Part shown: positions 1 through 8,448 of the stretch, in pieces | Layout of the letters: each line of letters opens with the position of its first letter | How positions within the stretch are numbered: the stretch's first letter is position 1 | Assembly: GCF_015644585.1 (NCBI RefSeq) | Contig: NZ_JADOBI010000007.1 | Span: 227,763 to 291,762, forward strand | Origin: Rahnella laticis | Lineage (GTDB): Bacteria > Pseudomonadota > Gammaproteobacteria > Enterobacterales > Enterobacteriaceae | Direction of reading: 5' to 3' | Length of the DNA: 64,000 nt | Program-made: the position numbers and the translations under genes | The notes under the pieces: model-generated | Told to the model about the DNA's origin: nothing | Database searches by the model: none | What the model saw: only the letters and a program-made list of their open reading frames with translations

Positions 1-1160
1 TCAATGAGAAGAACCCGGCCAGTACCTGCATTCTTGGCACCAATGGTTCGGGTAAAACCATGCTGATGACTTTCCTTGAAAACATGCAGCAGAAATACGG
101 CCGTACGGACAGTTTTTCTCCGGATGCGAAAACCAAACGACTAACCACCGTTTATCTGGACAAAGATCGGGGCGCGGAAATGAATATCCGGGCACTGGGC
201 GGCCGTTACTACCGCATCACACATGGCGACCCTACGGGCTGGAACCCGTTTTCTCTGCTACCGACGAAACGCAATATCAGTTTCATCAGTCAGTTGATGA
301 AATTGCTGTGTACACGCAACGGCGCGACCATCACGCCCCGCGATGAACGCCGCCTGAATGACGCCATACAGGCAGTGATGAGTAATGAACCACAGTACCG
401 CATCCATGGGATCACCCGTTTACTTGAGAATCTGCCTGAGCCTGCCACCCGGGAGGCACAGGAGAACGGCCTGAGTATTCGCCTGTCGCAGTGGGCGCAG
501 GGCGGCGAGTATGGCTGGGTGTTTGATAACGCATCAGATACCTTCGATATCAGCCACTGCGATAACTTCGGCATTGACGGCACAGAGTTTCTGGACGATG
601 CCAACGTCTGTGCGCCGATCTCCTTTTACCTGCTGTATCGCATCACCACGCTGCTCGACGGACGACGACTGGTTATCTTTATGGATGAGTTCTGGAAATG
701 GCTGCGGGATCCGATCTTTAAGGATTTCGCCTATAACCGGTTGAAAACCATCCGTAAGCTCAACGGGATGCTGGTTGTGGGCACCCAGTCCCCGGCGGAA
801 ATCATCAGGGATGAGATTGCGCCCGCCATCATTGAGCAGTGCGGCACGAAGATCCTGGCAGCCAACCCCAGTGCCGACCGGGCGCACTATGTTGACGGGA
901 TGAAATTTGAACCGGAAGTGTTCGATGTGGTGAAAAATCTGGATCCGCAGGCCCGTCAGTATGTGGTCGTGAAAAATCAGTTCAGGCGTGGCGACACAAA
1001 ACGTTTTGCTGCACGCGTGACGCTCGACCTCTCCGGTATCGGCAGATACACCCGAGTGATGAGCGGCAGCGCTGACAACCTCGAAATCTTTGATTCCCTG
1101 TACCGCGAAGGGATGCAGCCCCATGAATGGCTGGAGTCCTACCTGGCTCAGGCACTCTGA
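1..1160 (+). CDS. virB4: VirB4 T4SS ATPase, C-terminal part (5' end outside window)
   Basis: The frame is open from base 3 and runs off the left edge, so only about the last 385 codons are present. It encodes the C-terminal ATPase domain of VirB4, the inner-membrane motor that powers pilus assembly and substrate transfer in type IV secretion. Walker A (GTNGSGKT) is at bases 36-59 and Walker B (LVIFMDEFWKWL) near 670-705; VVGTQSP follows, as in VirB4/TraC ATPases. An ATG at base 60 lies just after Walker A and cannot be the real start. The gene is the first of a co-directional virB4-virB11 operon, 17 nt before virB5. Confidence 0.93.
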   Translation, partial: NEKNPASTCILGTNGSGKTMLMTFLENMQQKYGRTDSFSPDAKTKRLTTVYLDKDRGAEMNIRALGGRYYRITHGDPTGWNPFSLLPTKRNISFISQLMKLLCTRNGATITPRDERRLNDAIQAVMSNEPQYRIHGITRLLENLPEPATREAQENGLSIRLSQWAQGGEYGWVFDNASDTFDISHCDNFGIDGTEFLDDANVCAPISFYLLYRITTLLDGRRLVIFMDEFWKWLRDPIFKDFAYNRLKTIRKLNGMLVVGTQSPAEIIRDEIAPAIIEQCGTKILAANPSADRAHYVDGMKFEPEVFDVVKNLDPQARQYVVVKNQFRRGDTKRFAARVTLDLSGIGRYTRVMSGSADNLEIFDSLYREGMQPHEWLESYLAQAL

Positions 1161-1177
1161 TAACCCAAAGGAGATCC

Positions 1178-1885
1178 ATGATGAAAAGGCGTTTTCATGC
1201 CCTGATGTTCGCGTGCGTCATTGCCAGCCCGCTGGCGCACGCTGGTATTCCGGTCCTTGTTGATGCTGACCCGATGCGTGAGCTCGAATGGCTGAAAGAA
1301 GCGCAGCGCTGGATGCAGACCGCGCAACATTACCAGAGCCAGATCCAGGCGTATAAAAATCAGTTAGCGACGGCCACCGGCGTCCGGGATATTGCAGGTT
1401 TTGTGGATCAAGCGAAGAGTCTGAAATCGGATCTGGAAAAACTGCGCAAGCCAGGCCAGACACTCAATGATCTGCTACTTTCCGGCGGCACCTCAGGACA
1501 GTTCGATGCGCTGTACGCGAAGTATCAGGTTTTCGATACCTGCAATGCCGAACAGTCAGGGCGCTATGCTGATACCTGCAAACAGCTGGTCATTAATAAG
1601 GCGATCCAGCTTGAGCAGACTGACGAGATCCAGGATCAGGTCAGCCAGACACTGGGCGAGATTAACGGCCTCTCGAACCGTATCGCACTGTCCAAAGACT
1701 CAAAGGAGTCTCAGGACCTTGCCAACAGTATTCAGCTAAAATCAGTGATGCTGAACACGCTCACTGACCAGTGGGAAATGAGCGTGAAGGCAGCAGAAAA
1801 GCGCGAAAAAGTACTGGAGGATGTGCGTATTAAACAGTGGAATCAGCAACAGTTAACTGCGCCAACCCCTGATTTAAACGGCTAA
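1178..1885 (+). CDS. virB5: VirB5-like minor pilin / pilus-tip adhesin
   Basis: A secreted protein of 235 residues. The start at 1178 is chosen because AAAGGAG precedes it by a few bases and a clear signal peptide follows (MMKRRFHALMFACVIASP, cleavage near AHA-G); an upstream in-frame ATG at 1127 lies inside virB4. The mature part is mostly helical and rich in Gln and Lys, as in VirB5/TraC, which sit at the tip of the T-pilus and contact the recipient. Its position between virB4 and virB6 fits. The last residues (QQQLTAPTPDLNG) closely match the C-terminus of the next gene product, which is unusual. Confidence 0.85.
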   Translation: MMKRRFHALMFACVIASPLAHAGIPVLVDADPMRELEWLKEAQRWMQTAQHYQSQIQAYKNQLATATGVRDIAGFVDQAKSLKSDLEKLRKPGQTLNDLLLSGGTSGQFDALYAKYQVFDTCNAEQSGRYADTCKQLVINKAIQLEQTDEIQDQVSQTLGEINGLSNRIALSKDSKESQDLANSIQLKSVMLNTLTDQWEMSVKAAEKREKVLEDVRIKQWNQQQLTAPTPDLNG

Positions 1886-1896
1886 AGGAGTCTCAC

Positions 1897-2121
1897 ATGC
1901 GTTTATTAATCCTTTCTTTCCTGTCCTTATTATTCATCATCAGTGGCTGCAAAGAAGAAGCCAAAACCACTCAGTGGTACAAAGACCATCCCGATGAGCT
2001 AAAAGCGGTGTATGAAAAATGCCAAAAAACCGGCGATGCCTCAGATAACTGTAAAAACGCCAATGAAGCCCATTATCAAATTCAGCAATTAAATGCCCCC
2101 ACTCCCGACCTGAACTCATAG
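1897..2121 (+). CDS. eex: Entry-exclusion lipoprotein (EexN-like)
   Basis: A small lipoprotein of 74 residues, starting 11 nt after virB5 with a good Shine-Dalgarno (AAAGGAG). A lipobox (LFIISGC) ends at Cys18; the mature part is short and has conserved-looking WYK and two further Cys residues (YEKCQ, DNCKNA), like the Eex/EexN proteins found between virB5 and virB6 in pKM101- and IncX-type systems. Those proteins stop a cell that already carries the element from receiving it again. The C-terminal QQLNAPTPDLNS resembles the end of VirB5. Family assignment rests on position, lipobox and motif pattern. Confidence 0.75.
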   Translation: MRLLILSFLSLLFIISGCKEEAKTTQWYKDHPDELKAVYEKCQKTGDASDNCKNANEAHYQIQQLNAPTPDLNS

Positions 2122-2131
2122 TGAGGTTAAT

Positions 2132-3196
2132 ATGCCCGGTGGTATATTTATCGGTGTTGAAAAACACCTGATAGGAGGAGTTACTGACGCCACAAAGGGA
2201 CTGATGATGTCATATTCCTCCATGATGGTGGGGCTGGCGGCAACATCAGCCACGCTCTATATCATGTGGCGCGGTTACCAGACCCTGGCAGGTAAGCTGT
2301 CCACGCCAATGGAGGATGTCATGTGGGACATCATGAGGATGGCGATCATTCTGTCCTTTGTGGCAAATGTCAGCGGTTATCTCGATGGGGTTATTGACGC
2401 CATCAATGGCTTAAAGGAGGGGTTTTCCGGCAGCGATAATATCTGGCAGTTACTGGATAGCTTATGGGGTAAAGCGAAGGTATTGGGTAAAACGTTACAC
2501 GACATGGATAACTCAACGTACATAAAAGATGAGGGCATGACGGCTCAATTTTATGTCTGGCTCGGGATATTCGTTTTAATGATTATCACCGCCTTCATTT
2601 CAATGATCGCGGAAGTCATGGTGTTACTGCTCAGTATTACCGCACCCGTATTTATCTTTTGTCTGCTTTATGGCTTTTTACGCCCCATGTTTAACAACTG
2701 GCTGCAAAATGTTTTCGCCGCAATATTAACGGTTCTGTTTTCTGCGTTGTCACTGCGCATTGTCGTTAATTATTTAAACTCGCGGTTAGATATCGCAACA
2801 CAACTGTCAGCACAATCCAACATTGTGGAGTTAGGCGCACAGGTCTGTCTGGCCGGTGTCTGTGCAGCAATACTGGTCTACCTTTCCGCAAAACTGGCCG
2901 GAGCGCTGGCCGGGGCCAGTGCAACCGTGTCCATGCAGGGGCTGGCGGCGGTGGGTATCGGCGCGGCGGCGTTTGGTGCCGGGAAACTGACAGCAGGAGC
3001 CGGACTGCAGACAACTCGCACCCTTCAGGACAATATTCTGGGCTGGAGAAATGCCAGTGCGGGTAAACCTGGCAGTGGTCCGGGGTATAGTGCGGCTCAG
3101 GCGCGTAAAAACGCGATTGAGCAGATGATCGCCCGCAACGAAGCCCGGCGACTGGCGCAATCAAGAGAAATGGCCGTTCAAAAATTCCATCGTTAA
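2132..3196 (+). CDS. virB6: VirB6 inner-membrane channel protein
   Basis: A polytopic inner-membrane protein of 354 residues. Hydrophobic segments are visible near residues 25-48, 65-85, 145-185 and 190-225, with another pair around 235-295, giving the multi-span layout of VirB6/TrbL proteins. VirB6 forms part of the inner-membrane export platform through which the DNA substrate passes. The gene starts 10 nt after the exclusion gene. The C-terminal 70 residues are polar and basic, probably cytoplasmic. A 94-nt gap with a small hairpin (GAAAACA/TGTTTTC, 3241-3260) separates it from virB7. Confidence 0.88.
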   Translation: MPGGIFIGVEKHLIGGVTDATKGLMMSYSSMMVGLAATSATLYIMWRGYQTLAGKLSTPMEDVMWDIMRMAIILSFVANVSGYLDGVIDAINGLKEGFSGSDNIWQLLDSLWGKAKVLGKTLHDMDNSTYIKDEGMTAQFYVWLGIFVLMIITAFISMIAEVMVLLLSITAPVFIFCLLYGFLRPMFNNWLQNVFAAILTVLFSALSLRIVVNYLNSRLDIATQLSAQSNIVELGAQVCLAGVCAAILVYLSAKLAGALAGASATVSMQGLAAVGIGAAAFGAGKLTAGAGLQTTRTLQDNILGWRNASAGKPGSGPGYSAAQARKNAIEQMIARNEARRLAQSREMAVQKFHR

Positions 3197-3290
3197 ATCT
3201 GTCATCCCTGGTCGAAATCTCCCCCCGTTACATCCCTTGTGAAAACATAGCCGTGTTTTCATTTCACTGATCTCACTGAGGAAAACCCCC

Positions 3291-3428
3291 ATGAAACGCT
3301 TAATTGCGCTGGCTTTGCTGTGCGCACTTTCCGGCTGCACACAGTCTCCCCGTCCTCCTGCCTTTGGTGGTCAGGGCCTCCCGGTAAACACCCCTCAGAT
3401 AATGGCGGAGTTAAACAGTCATGAGTGA
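3291..3428 (+). CDS. virB7: VirB7 lipoprotein, 45 residues
   Basis: A very short gene: MKRLIALALLCALSGC gives a signal peptide with lipobox LSGC at Cys16, followed by a Pro-rich tail ending NSHE. VirB7 lipoproteins are of this size; they sit in the outer membrane and pair with VirB9 in the core complex. A GAGG-type ribosome site (3278-3281) lies about 9 nt before the ATG. The stop codon overlaps the virB8 start by 8 nt, which implies translational coupling. Confidence 0.85.
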   Translation: MKRLIALALLCALSGCTQSPRPPAFGGQGLPVNTPQIMAELNSHE

Positions 3429-4104
3429 ACAAGCCATCATTGCAGATTCCCGCACTTTTGAGCAGCAGATGATTGAGCGGGACAAACGTGCCACAAAAGC
3501 CGGATTTATGGTGGGCGGCGCGGGCCTGCTTCTCGCCGCACTGGCGCTTATCGCCGTAGTGCTGATGTTGCCGCTGAAACAAACGGTCGTTGAACTGTAC
3601 ACCGTGGATAATCATACCGGGCGGGTGGAGCACATCACCCGCGTATCAAAGACCAGCCTGACGGCCGAGGACGCTTATCAGAAGGCGATGACCGCCAGCT
3701 ACGTCAGACTGCGTGAACGGTACGTGTACCCTTCCCTGCAGGACGATTATGCAGCAGTACAGGTTTATAACAGTCCTCAGGTTAACGATGACTACCTGGC
3801 GCTGTATGCCGGAAAAGATGCCCCGGACAAGGTCTGGCAGAACGCGGCTCATACCGTGCAAATCGACATCCTGTCAAATCAGATCACCGAAGGCACTGCC
3901 CCCGATAAAGTCGCAACTCTCCGATACAAAAAGACTATCCGCCGCCTCGCAGACAACAACACCCACACCGAATACTGGGATGCCCGCCTGACGTTCCACT
4001 CCGCTCCCGGCAGAGAAATGAGCGATACGGAGCGGGAGATTAACCCGTTCGGTTTTACCGTGACCAACTGGCAGTCAGATCGTGAAATCCGGGGAGGTGA
4101 ATAA
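3421..4104 (+). CDS. virB8: VirB8 assembly factor
   Basis: A bitopic inner-membrane protein of 227 residues: a short cytoplasmic N-terminus, one transmembrane helix (about residues 28-52, MVGGAGLLLAALALIAVVLM) and a periplasmic NTF2-like domain with the typical YDNHTGRVE-like start and a C-terminal NPFGFTV(T)NW signature. VirB8 nucleates the T4SS core between the membranes. It overlaps virB7 by 8 nt and shares one base with virB9. Confidence 0.93.
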   Translation: MSEQAIIADSRTFEQQMIERDKRATKAGFMVGGAGLLLAALALIAVVLMLPLKQTVVELYTVDNHTGRVEHITRVSKTSLTAEDAYQKAMTASYVRLRERYVYPSLQDDYAAVQVYNSPQVNDDYLALYAGKDAPDKVWQNAAHTVQIDILSNQITEGTAPDKVATLRYKKTIRRLADNNTHTEYWDARLTFHSAPGREMSDTEREINPFGFTVTNWQSDREIRGGE

Positions 4105-5015
4105 TGAAAAGCATCATCCTTATCGCACTGGCGCTGATGATGTGTGGCACGGCATGGTGCGCGGCCATCCCGCAGGCCAGCCGCTATGATGCCCGCGTTC
4201 AGCAGGTTGTCTATAACCCGCTGAACGTCACCGTCGTCAGCACCCGGCCCGGCTTCATGACCACGCTGGTCTTTGACAGCGATGAAGCGGTCATCAGTGC
4301 CAGACCCGGTTTTGAAGAAGCGTGGGAAGCCACACCGGACGCCAACCGGGTCAACGTCCGCCCGGTGGCGCTCGTTCAGGGCGCGCCAAGTACGGACGGT
4401 AACACCACGCAGGTGGTGATCCCCCCTAACAGCCAGGACTGGCATACCAACCTGCTGGTCGTCACCACCCGGCGTCTGTACAACATCGAGCTGAACGTCA
4501 TCGATGATAAGTCATCTCAGCAGCCTGCTTTCCAGGTGAGCTACCGCTATCCGGGCGAAGCGCTGGAGAAAACCCGCCGGGAGGCGACGGCCAGGCAACG
4601 CGAACAGTCGCAAAAGCAGCAGCAGGCCGACATTCAGCAGGCCCTGAACAGTGCGCAAACGCCGCGCAACTGGGACTACCTCAAATATCCGGGTCGCGAC
4701 AGTGCCCGGATTGTTCCGGATTTTGCATATGACGATGGCCGCTTTACGTTCGTGGGTTTCTCCCCGACCAAATCCATCCCTTCCGTAACCAAAGAGCTCA
4801 ACGGCCAGGAGCATGTGATTAACAGCAGTGTCCGCAGAAAGGGCGACTTCACCGTGCTGGTCATTCAGGAGGTCACGCCCCGTCTGGTCCTGCGTTCCGG
4901 TAACGCCGTAGTCGGCCTGGGAAATCGTGGATTTGGCAGGGTCCAGGCCGCTGATGGTGCCACGGTTTCTCCACAGGTTGAACGGGTGGAAAAACCTCAA
5001 CCCACTGACAACTAA
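4104..5015 (+). CDS. virB9: VirB9 outer-membrane core protein
   Basis: A periplasmic/outer-membrane protein of 303 residues with a signal peptide (MKSIILIALALMMCGTAWC-A). The N-terminal domain begins with the VirB9-type DARVQQVVYNP stretch; a Gln-rich linker (about 165-180) leads to the C-terminal domain with DYLKYPGRDSARIVPDFAYDDGRFTFV, the part that binds VirB7 in the core complex. TGA/ATG-type coupling with virB8. Confidence 0.93.
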   Translation: MKSIILIALALMMCGTAWCAAIPQASRYDARVQQVVYNPLNVTVVSTRPGFMTTLVFDSDEAVISARPGFEEAWEATPDANRVNVRPVALVQGAPSTDGNTTQVVIPPNSQDWHTNLLVVTTRRLYNIELNVIDDKSSQQPAFQVSYRYPGEALEKTRREATARQREQSQKQQQADIQQALNSAQTPRNWDYLKYPGRDSARIVPDFAYDDGRFTFVGFSPTKSIPSVTKELNGQEHVINSSVRRKGDFTVLVIQEVTPRLVLRSGNAVVGLGNRGFGRVQAADGATVSPQVERVEKPQPTDN

Positions 5016-5027
5016 GGAGCCATGCAG

Positions 5028-6272
5028 ATGAATGACGAATATCAGCATTCTGTGTCTGATGGAGCCCGACCTTCTCCGGCGCAGACGGGTGACGATATTG
5101 CCGCGCTGGAGCGCGAGGCCCGTACAAAGCGTGAAGCGGCACTTCTCACAGAGCAGGACGATGAAGAGAACAACTCGCTACAACCCACCGTCAACAAACT
5201 GAAAAAGCGCAGGCGCGGGAAAGCCACCGCTTTTCTGGCGCTCGCCGCCGTTGCGCTGATTGCACTGGCATGGGCAGGCAACTGGGTATACCGCAATCTG
5301 CTCTGGCAACCCGGTGAAGAGAAGCGGCAGGATGCTGCGCCACAGACGAACCGGACCGACTACCGGCAGCGTACCGATCTGGGTACGCAAGATACCGAAG
5401 CCGAAGCGTCGGAACCGGCGGAAAACAGCCCGCGCATTACGACAGTCTCGGAGCCTGAGGTTCCACCTCAACTTGATAAAGCCCATTTTCTGATTCGTCG
5501 CGATAGGTCAGCCGCTGCGACCCAAGCCCCGGTACGGACCCGGCAGCAGGAGATGACGCAGGCAACCTCTGACGAGCAACCGTCAGAAACGTCATCCACT
5601 GCCCGGCAAAATACCGCCGCGCCACAACCGGAACTCTCTCCTGCAGCGGTCCGGCGTATTCCTTACAACCCGGACCTGTACGTCCCGGAAAATACCGCCA
5701 TTCCCTGTTCACTGGATTACCGCTTTGTCTCGGACCGGGCAGGGAAAATCCGTTGCACGATCGCCGACGATATCTGGAGTGCCAGCGGTAATACGAAACT
5801 GATTGAAAAAGGGACCACGGCTTCAGGCGTTTACCAGACTGGCGCAGAGACAGGAATGACGCACGGACAGGGCCGCGCCTTTCTCATCATCACAAAACTG
5901 CGTACCCGCCAGCCCCCTTACCTTGATATTCCGCTGGTCGATACCCGTGCTGCCGGAGAACTGGGCGAGGCTGGCGTTGACGGCTGGATCGACACGCATT
6001 TCAGAGAGCGATTCGGTGGCGCATTACTGGTTGGTATGATCCCTGATATTGGTGCATGGGCATCCAACAGTGCTGGTCAGAAAGATCGAAACACGGACTA
6101 TACCGAAAACAGCCGTCAGGCCATGGCGGATATGGCACGTACCACGCTGGAAAACAGCATCAATATCCCACCGACCCTCGACAAAAATCAGGGGGAGATC
6201 ATCAATCTGATCACCGGACAGGATATTGATTTCTCCGGCATCTATACGCTGAGGATGAAAAATGACCGCTAA
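5028..6272 (+). CDS. virB10: VirB10 core-complex scaffold
   Basis: A protein of 414 residues from the ATG at 5028, preferred over the ATG at 5022 because AAGGAG lies 8 nt before it. It has a cytoplasmic charged N-terminus, one transmembrane helix near residues 70-92, a low-complexity Pro/Thr/Gln-rich periplasmic linker (about 95-210) and the C-terminal beta-barrel domain starting at YNPDLYVPENTAIPCSLDYR. VirB10 spans both membranes, forms the outer-membrane channel and senses ATP use by VirB11 and VirD4. The end overlaps virB11 by 11 nt. Confidence 0.93.
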   Translation: MNDEYQHSVSDGARPSPAQTGDDIAALEREARTKREAALLTEQDDEENNSLQPTVNKLKKRRRGKATAFLALAAVALIALAWAGNWVYRNLLWQPGEEKRQDAAPQTNRTDYRQRTDLGTQDTEAEASEPAENSPRITTVSEPEVPPQLDKAHFLIRRDRSAAATQAPVRTRQQEMTQATSDEQPSETSSTARQNTAAPQPELSPAAVRRIPYNPDLYVPENTAIPCSLDYRFVSDRAGKIRCTIADDIWSASGNTKLIEKGTTASGVYQTGAETGMTHGQGRAFLIITKLRTRQPPYLDIPLVDTRAAGELGEAGVDGWIDTHFRERFGGALLVGMIPDIGAWASNSAGQKDRNTDYTENSRQAMADMARTTLENSINIPPTLDKNQGEIINLITGQDIDFSGIYTLRMKNDR

Positions 6273-7287
6273 AAATATCTCCCTGGACCGCTATAAACAG
6301 CGTTTTTTTGGTGATTTTCTGGCGCTTCCCGGCCTGACGGAGATAGCCGTTAATCGTCCTGGCGAGCTTTTCACCAAAATTAACGGCGTCTGGGAACAAC
6401 ACGCCGCTCCGCTGGATTATGAGGGCTGCTACAACTTCGCCAGATGCCTGGCGAAGCATCACGGCGACAATATCGAAGATATCAAGCCGGGGCTGTCGGC
6501 CACGCTGGAATCCGGTGAGCGCTGTCAGATCATCGTGCCCCCGGCCTGCGAGCGTGACACCGTGTCCATCACGCTGCGTAAGCCTTCACAGGTACAAATC
6601 CCGCATCAGGACTATATCGACGCCGGGTTTTATAGCCGGGTAACGGGGACGGAAAAAACGCAGACGCACGATCAGGAATTACTAGCCCTGTATAACGCAA
6701 AAGATATTCCGCTCTTTATGGAAAAATGCATGGAGTACGGTAAAACCATTGCGGTGGCAGGGGAAACCAGTACCGGGAAAACCACCTATATGAAGATGCT
6801 GATTAGTTATATTCCCCGCAGCCTGCGTGTCACGACCATTGAAGATAACCCGGAAATCACCTTTTTTATTCATAAAAACTACGTCCACCTTTTTTATCCG
6901 TCAGAATCGGCAGATGAAAAAGGGTCAATGGTGACGCCCGCCAACCTGCTGCGCTGGAATTACCGCATGAATCCCGACCGCATACTATTAACCGAAGTGC
7001 GCGGCGGTGAGGCCTGGGATTTTCTCAAAATAACCGGCTCCGGCCATGAGGGCAGTATGACCTCTGTCCATGCCGGTTCAGCCATGGAAGCGGTAGATGG
7101 GTTTATTACCCGCTGTTATGAAAACCCGCAATGCGCCCGGCTGCCTTACACCTTTATGTTACGCAAGGTACTGGACAGTCTGGACGTTATCGTGAGTATC
7201 GACCTGGACGGTAATGTGCGCCGGATGAATGATATTTATTTCCGGCCACTGCACCGCAGCGCCTTTTTTGAGGAGATGAAAGCATGA
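6262..7287 (+). CDS. virB11: VirB11 traffic ATPase
   Basis: A cytoplasmic hexameric ATPase of 341 residues of the secretion-ATPase superfamily. Walker A GETSTGKT is near residues 166-173, the Asp box IEDNPE follows, Walker B is MNPDRILLTEVRGGEAWDFL, and the His box is SGHEGSMTSVHAGS. VirB11 switches the T4SS between pilus building and substrate transfer. It overlaps virB10 by 11 nt and the next gene by 4 nt (ATGA). Confidence 0.95.
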   Translation: MTAKNISLDRYKQRFFGDFLALPGLTEIAVNRPGELFTKINGVWEQHAAPLDYEGCYNFARCLAKHHGDNIEDIKPGLSATLESGERCQIIVPPACERDTVSITLRKPSQVQIPHQDYIDAGFYSRVTGTEKTQTHDQELLALYNAKDIPLFMEKCMEYGKTIAVAGETSTGKTTYMKMLISYIPRSLRVTTIEDNPEITFFIHKNYVHLFYPSESADEKGSMVTPANLLRWNYRMNPDRILLTEVRGGEAWDFLKITGSGHEGSMTSVHAGSAMEAVDGFITRCYENPQCARLPYTFMLRKVLDSLDVIVSIDLDGNVRRMNDIYFRPLHRSAFFEEMKA

Positions 7288-7682
7288 TGAAGGTTATCAG
7301 TATGCTGCTATTTTCGCTGGTACTTTCCGGCTGTTCTTCACCCTTGCCACCGGTTCCTGTTGAATGGGATAAACCGGGCCAGTCAGTCAATACCGGTTTA
7401 CCGCAATGGCGAGACAACCCGGTTATTATCCCTTCTCCGGTGGTAAAAGATAAATGGTTATTAACCATTCACGCACGGAATTTTAATGAGACACTCTGGA
7501 CGCCCGCCGTATTTTACGCGGTCGCCCACTCTGCGCGTATTGTTGTTGCTACACCATCAGGCGCAGAATTCTTTACTGCAAAAAAATGGCTGCGCCGGTA
7601 TGGCGCAAAAGGCGTTATTGCATATCAGTCGGTCTCTGGTTGCCTGACATGCAGCGACACCCGAATTTATTTCTCACATTAA
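7284..7682 (+). CDS. Cag12-like T4SS lipoprotein
   Basis: A lipoprotein of 132 residues starting by a 4-nt overlap with virB11. The signal peptide ends in lipobox LSGC at about residue 17. The mature part carries WLRRYGAKGVIAYQ and a CLTC pair, which I recognise as the Cag12 family of lipoproteins commonly encoded at the end of pKM101/ICE-type virB operons. Its function in conjugation is not well defined; an envelope role in the secretion channel is inferred from the lipobox and the coupling to virB11. Confidence 0.7.
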   Translation: MMKVISMLLFSLVLSGCSSPLPPVPVEWDKPGQSVNTGLPQWRDNPVIIPSPVVKDKWLLTIHARNFNETLWTPAVFYAVAHSARIVVATPSGAEFFTAKKWLRRYGAKGVIAYQSVSGCLTCSDTRIYFSH

Positions 7683-7726
7683 ATACTCCCGCCCTCTGAA
7701 ATTCACCTTACTGTAAGGTATTAACC

Positions 7727-8029
7727 ATGAAATATTCCGCTATTGTGGCGGCAGTGCTGTGCATTGCTGCCGGGATGCCTGTTTATTCTTTCGCTGCTGA
7801 CCCGTGCGAAGTGGTGCTTTGTATGTACGGGAAAACAACCGGAAACAGTGGCGGGAGGGAATGTCGTTCCGCTGAACGAGCCTTCTTTAATATCGTCAAA
7901 AAGAACCGGCACGGATTTTTACCCTACCACACCCTGAATTCCAGAAAAGTTTTCCTGGGGGAATGCGCCAGTGCTGATCCGGAAGCGGTGAATAAAATTC
8001 TGTCCAGCTTTGGCAGGGTCAGAGGGTAA
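7727..8029 (+). CDS. TrbM/KikA/MpfK-family conjugation protein
   Basis: A small exported protein of 100 residues: signal peptide MKYSAIVAAVLCIAAGMPVYSFA, then DPCEVVLCMYGK and a later GECAS, giving the Cys-rich pattern of the TrbM/KikA/MpfK family linked to conjugative pili. A purine-rich ribosome site (GTAAGG) precedes the ATG. It follows the virB block by 44 nt, a gap that holds a small CCTTAC/GTAAGG hairpin. Periplasmic location is inferred from the signal peptide. Confidence 0.72.
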   Translation: MKYSAIVAAVLCIAAGMPVYSFAADPCEVVLCMYGKTTGNSGGRECRSAERAFFNIVKKNRHGFLPYHTLNSRKVFLGECASADPEAVNKILSSFGRVRG

Positions 8030-8078
8030 TAACCCCCTGACCACTATGTTAATACACTTCCCGTATGGAGAAATAAAA

Positions 8079-8384
8079 GTGGATAAAGCAAACCTGTTTA
8101 TTTCCAACATCCATTCAATGCATCAGGACAGAATATCGATCACGTGTATCTATGATTCTCTGTCAAAAGAAGCCTGCCTGGGATGCGGGCTTTATTATGA
8201 GATATATGAAAGCCGGTTCATCGGTTTATTGCGACATCATCTCTCACAGCTTAATGAGCCGGACGCAGAGAAGCTCAGACAATATGCCGAAAGTCAGGGC
8301 ACGAAGGTCGATGATGAAGCGTACCGTGCGGCATTAAACGCTGAACAGGAATGCCGGACGGAAATAACCCGCGAACAAATGTGA
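8079..8384 (+). CDS. Hypothetical protein in transfer region
   Basis: An unrecognised soluble protein of about 101 residues. I favour the GTG at 8079 because GGAG lies about 11 nt upstream; an in-frame ATG at 8046 has no good ribosome site. It is mostly helical, with a CLGCG pair near residue 34, an acidic C-terminal half and no signal peptide or membrane segment. Position suggests a transfer-associated accessory protein; nothing in the sequence defines its role. Confidence 0.5.
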   Translation: MDKANLFISNIHSMHQDRISITCIYDSLSKEACLGCGLYYEIYESRFIGLLRHHLSQLNEPDAEKLRQYAESQGTKVDDEAYRAALNAEQECRTEITREQM

Positions 8385-8448
8385 ATCACAGACATTAATA
8401 ATATATCGAACGACGCCACAGACTGACAGACGACGGGTTTCAGGCGTG

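Noticed and set aside
534..1124. 196-codon minus-strand frame opposite virB4
   Set aside because: It is a shadow of the virB4 reading frame; no ribosome site or domain, and the + strand product is certain.
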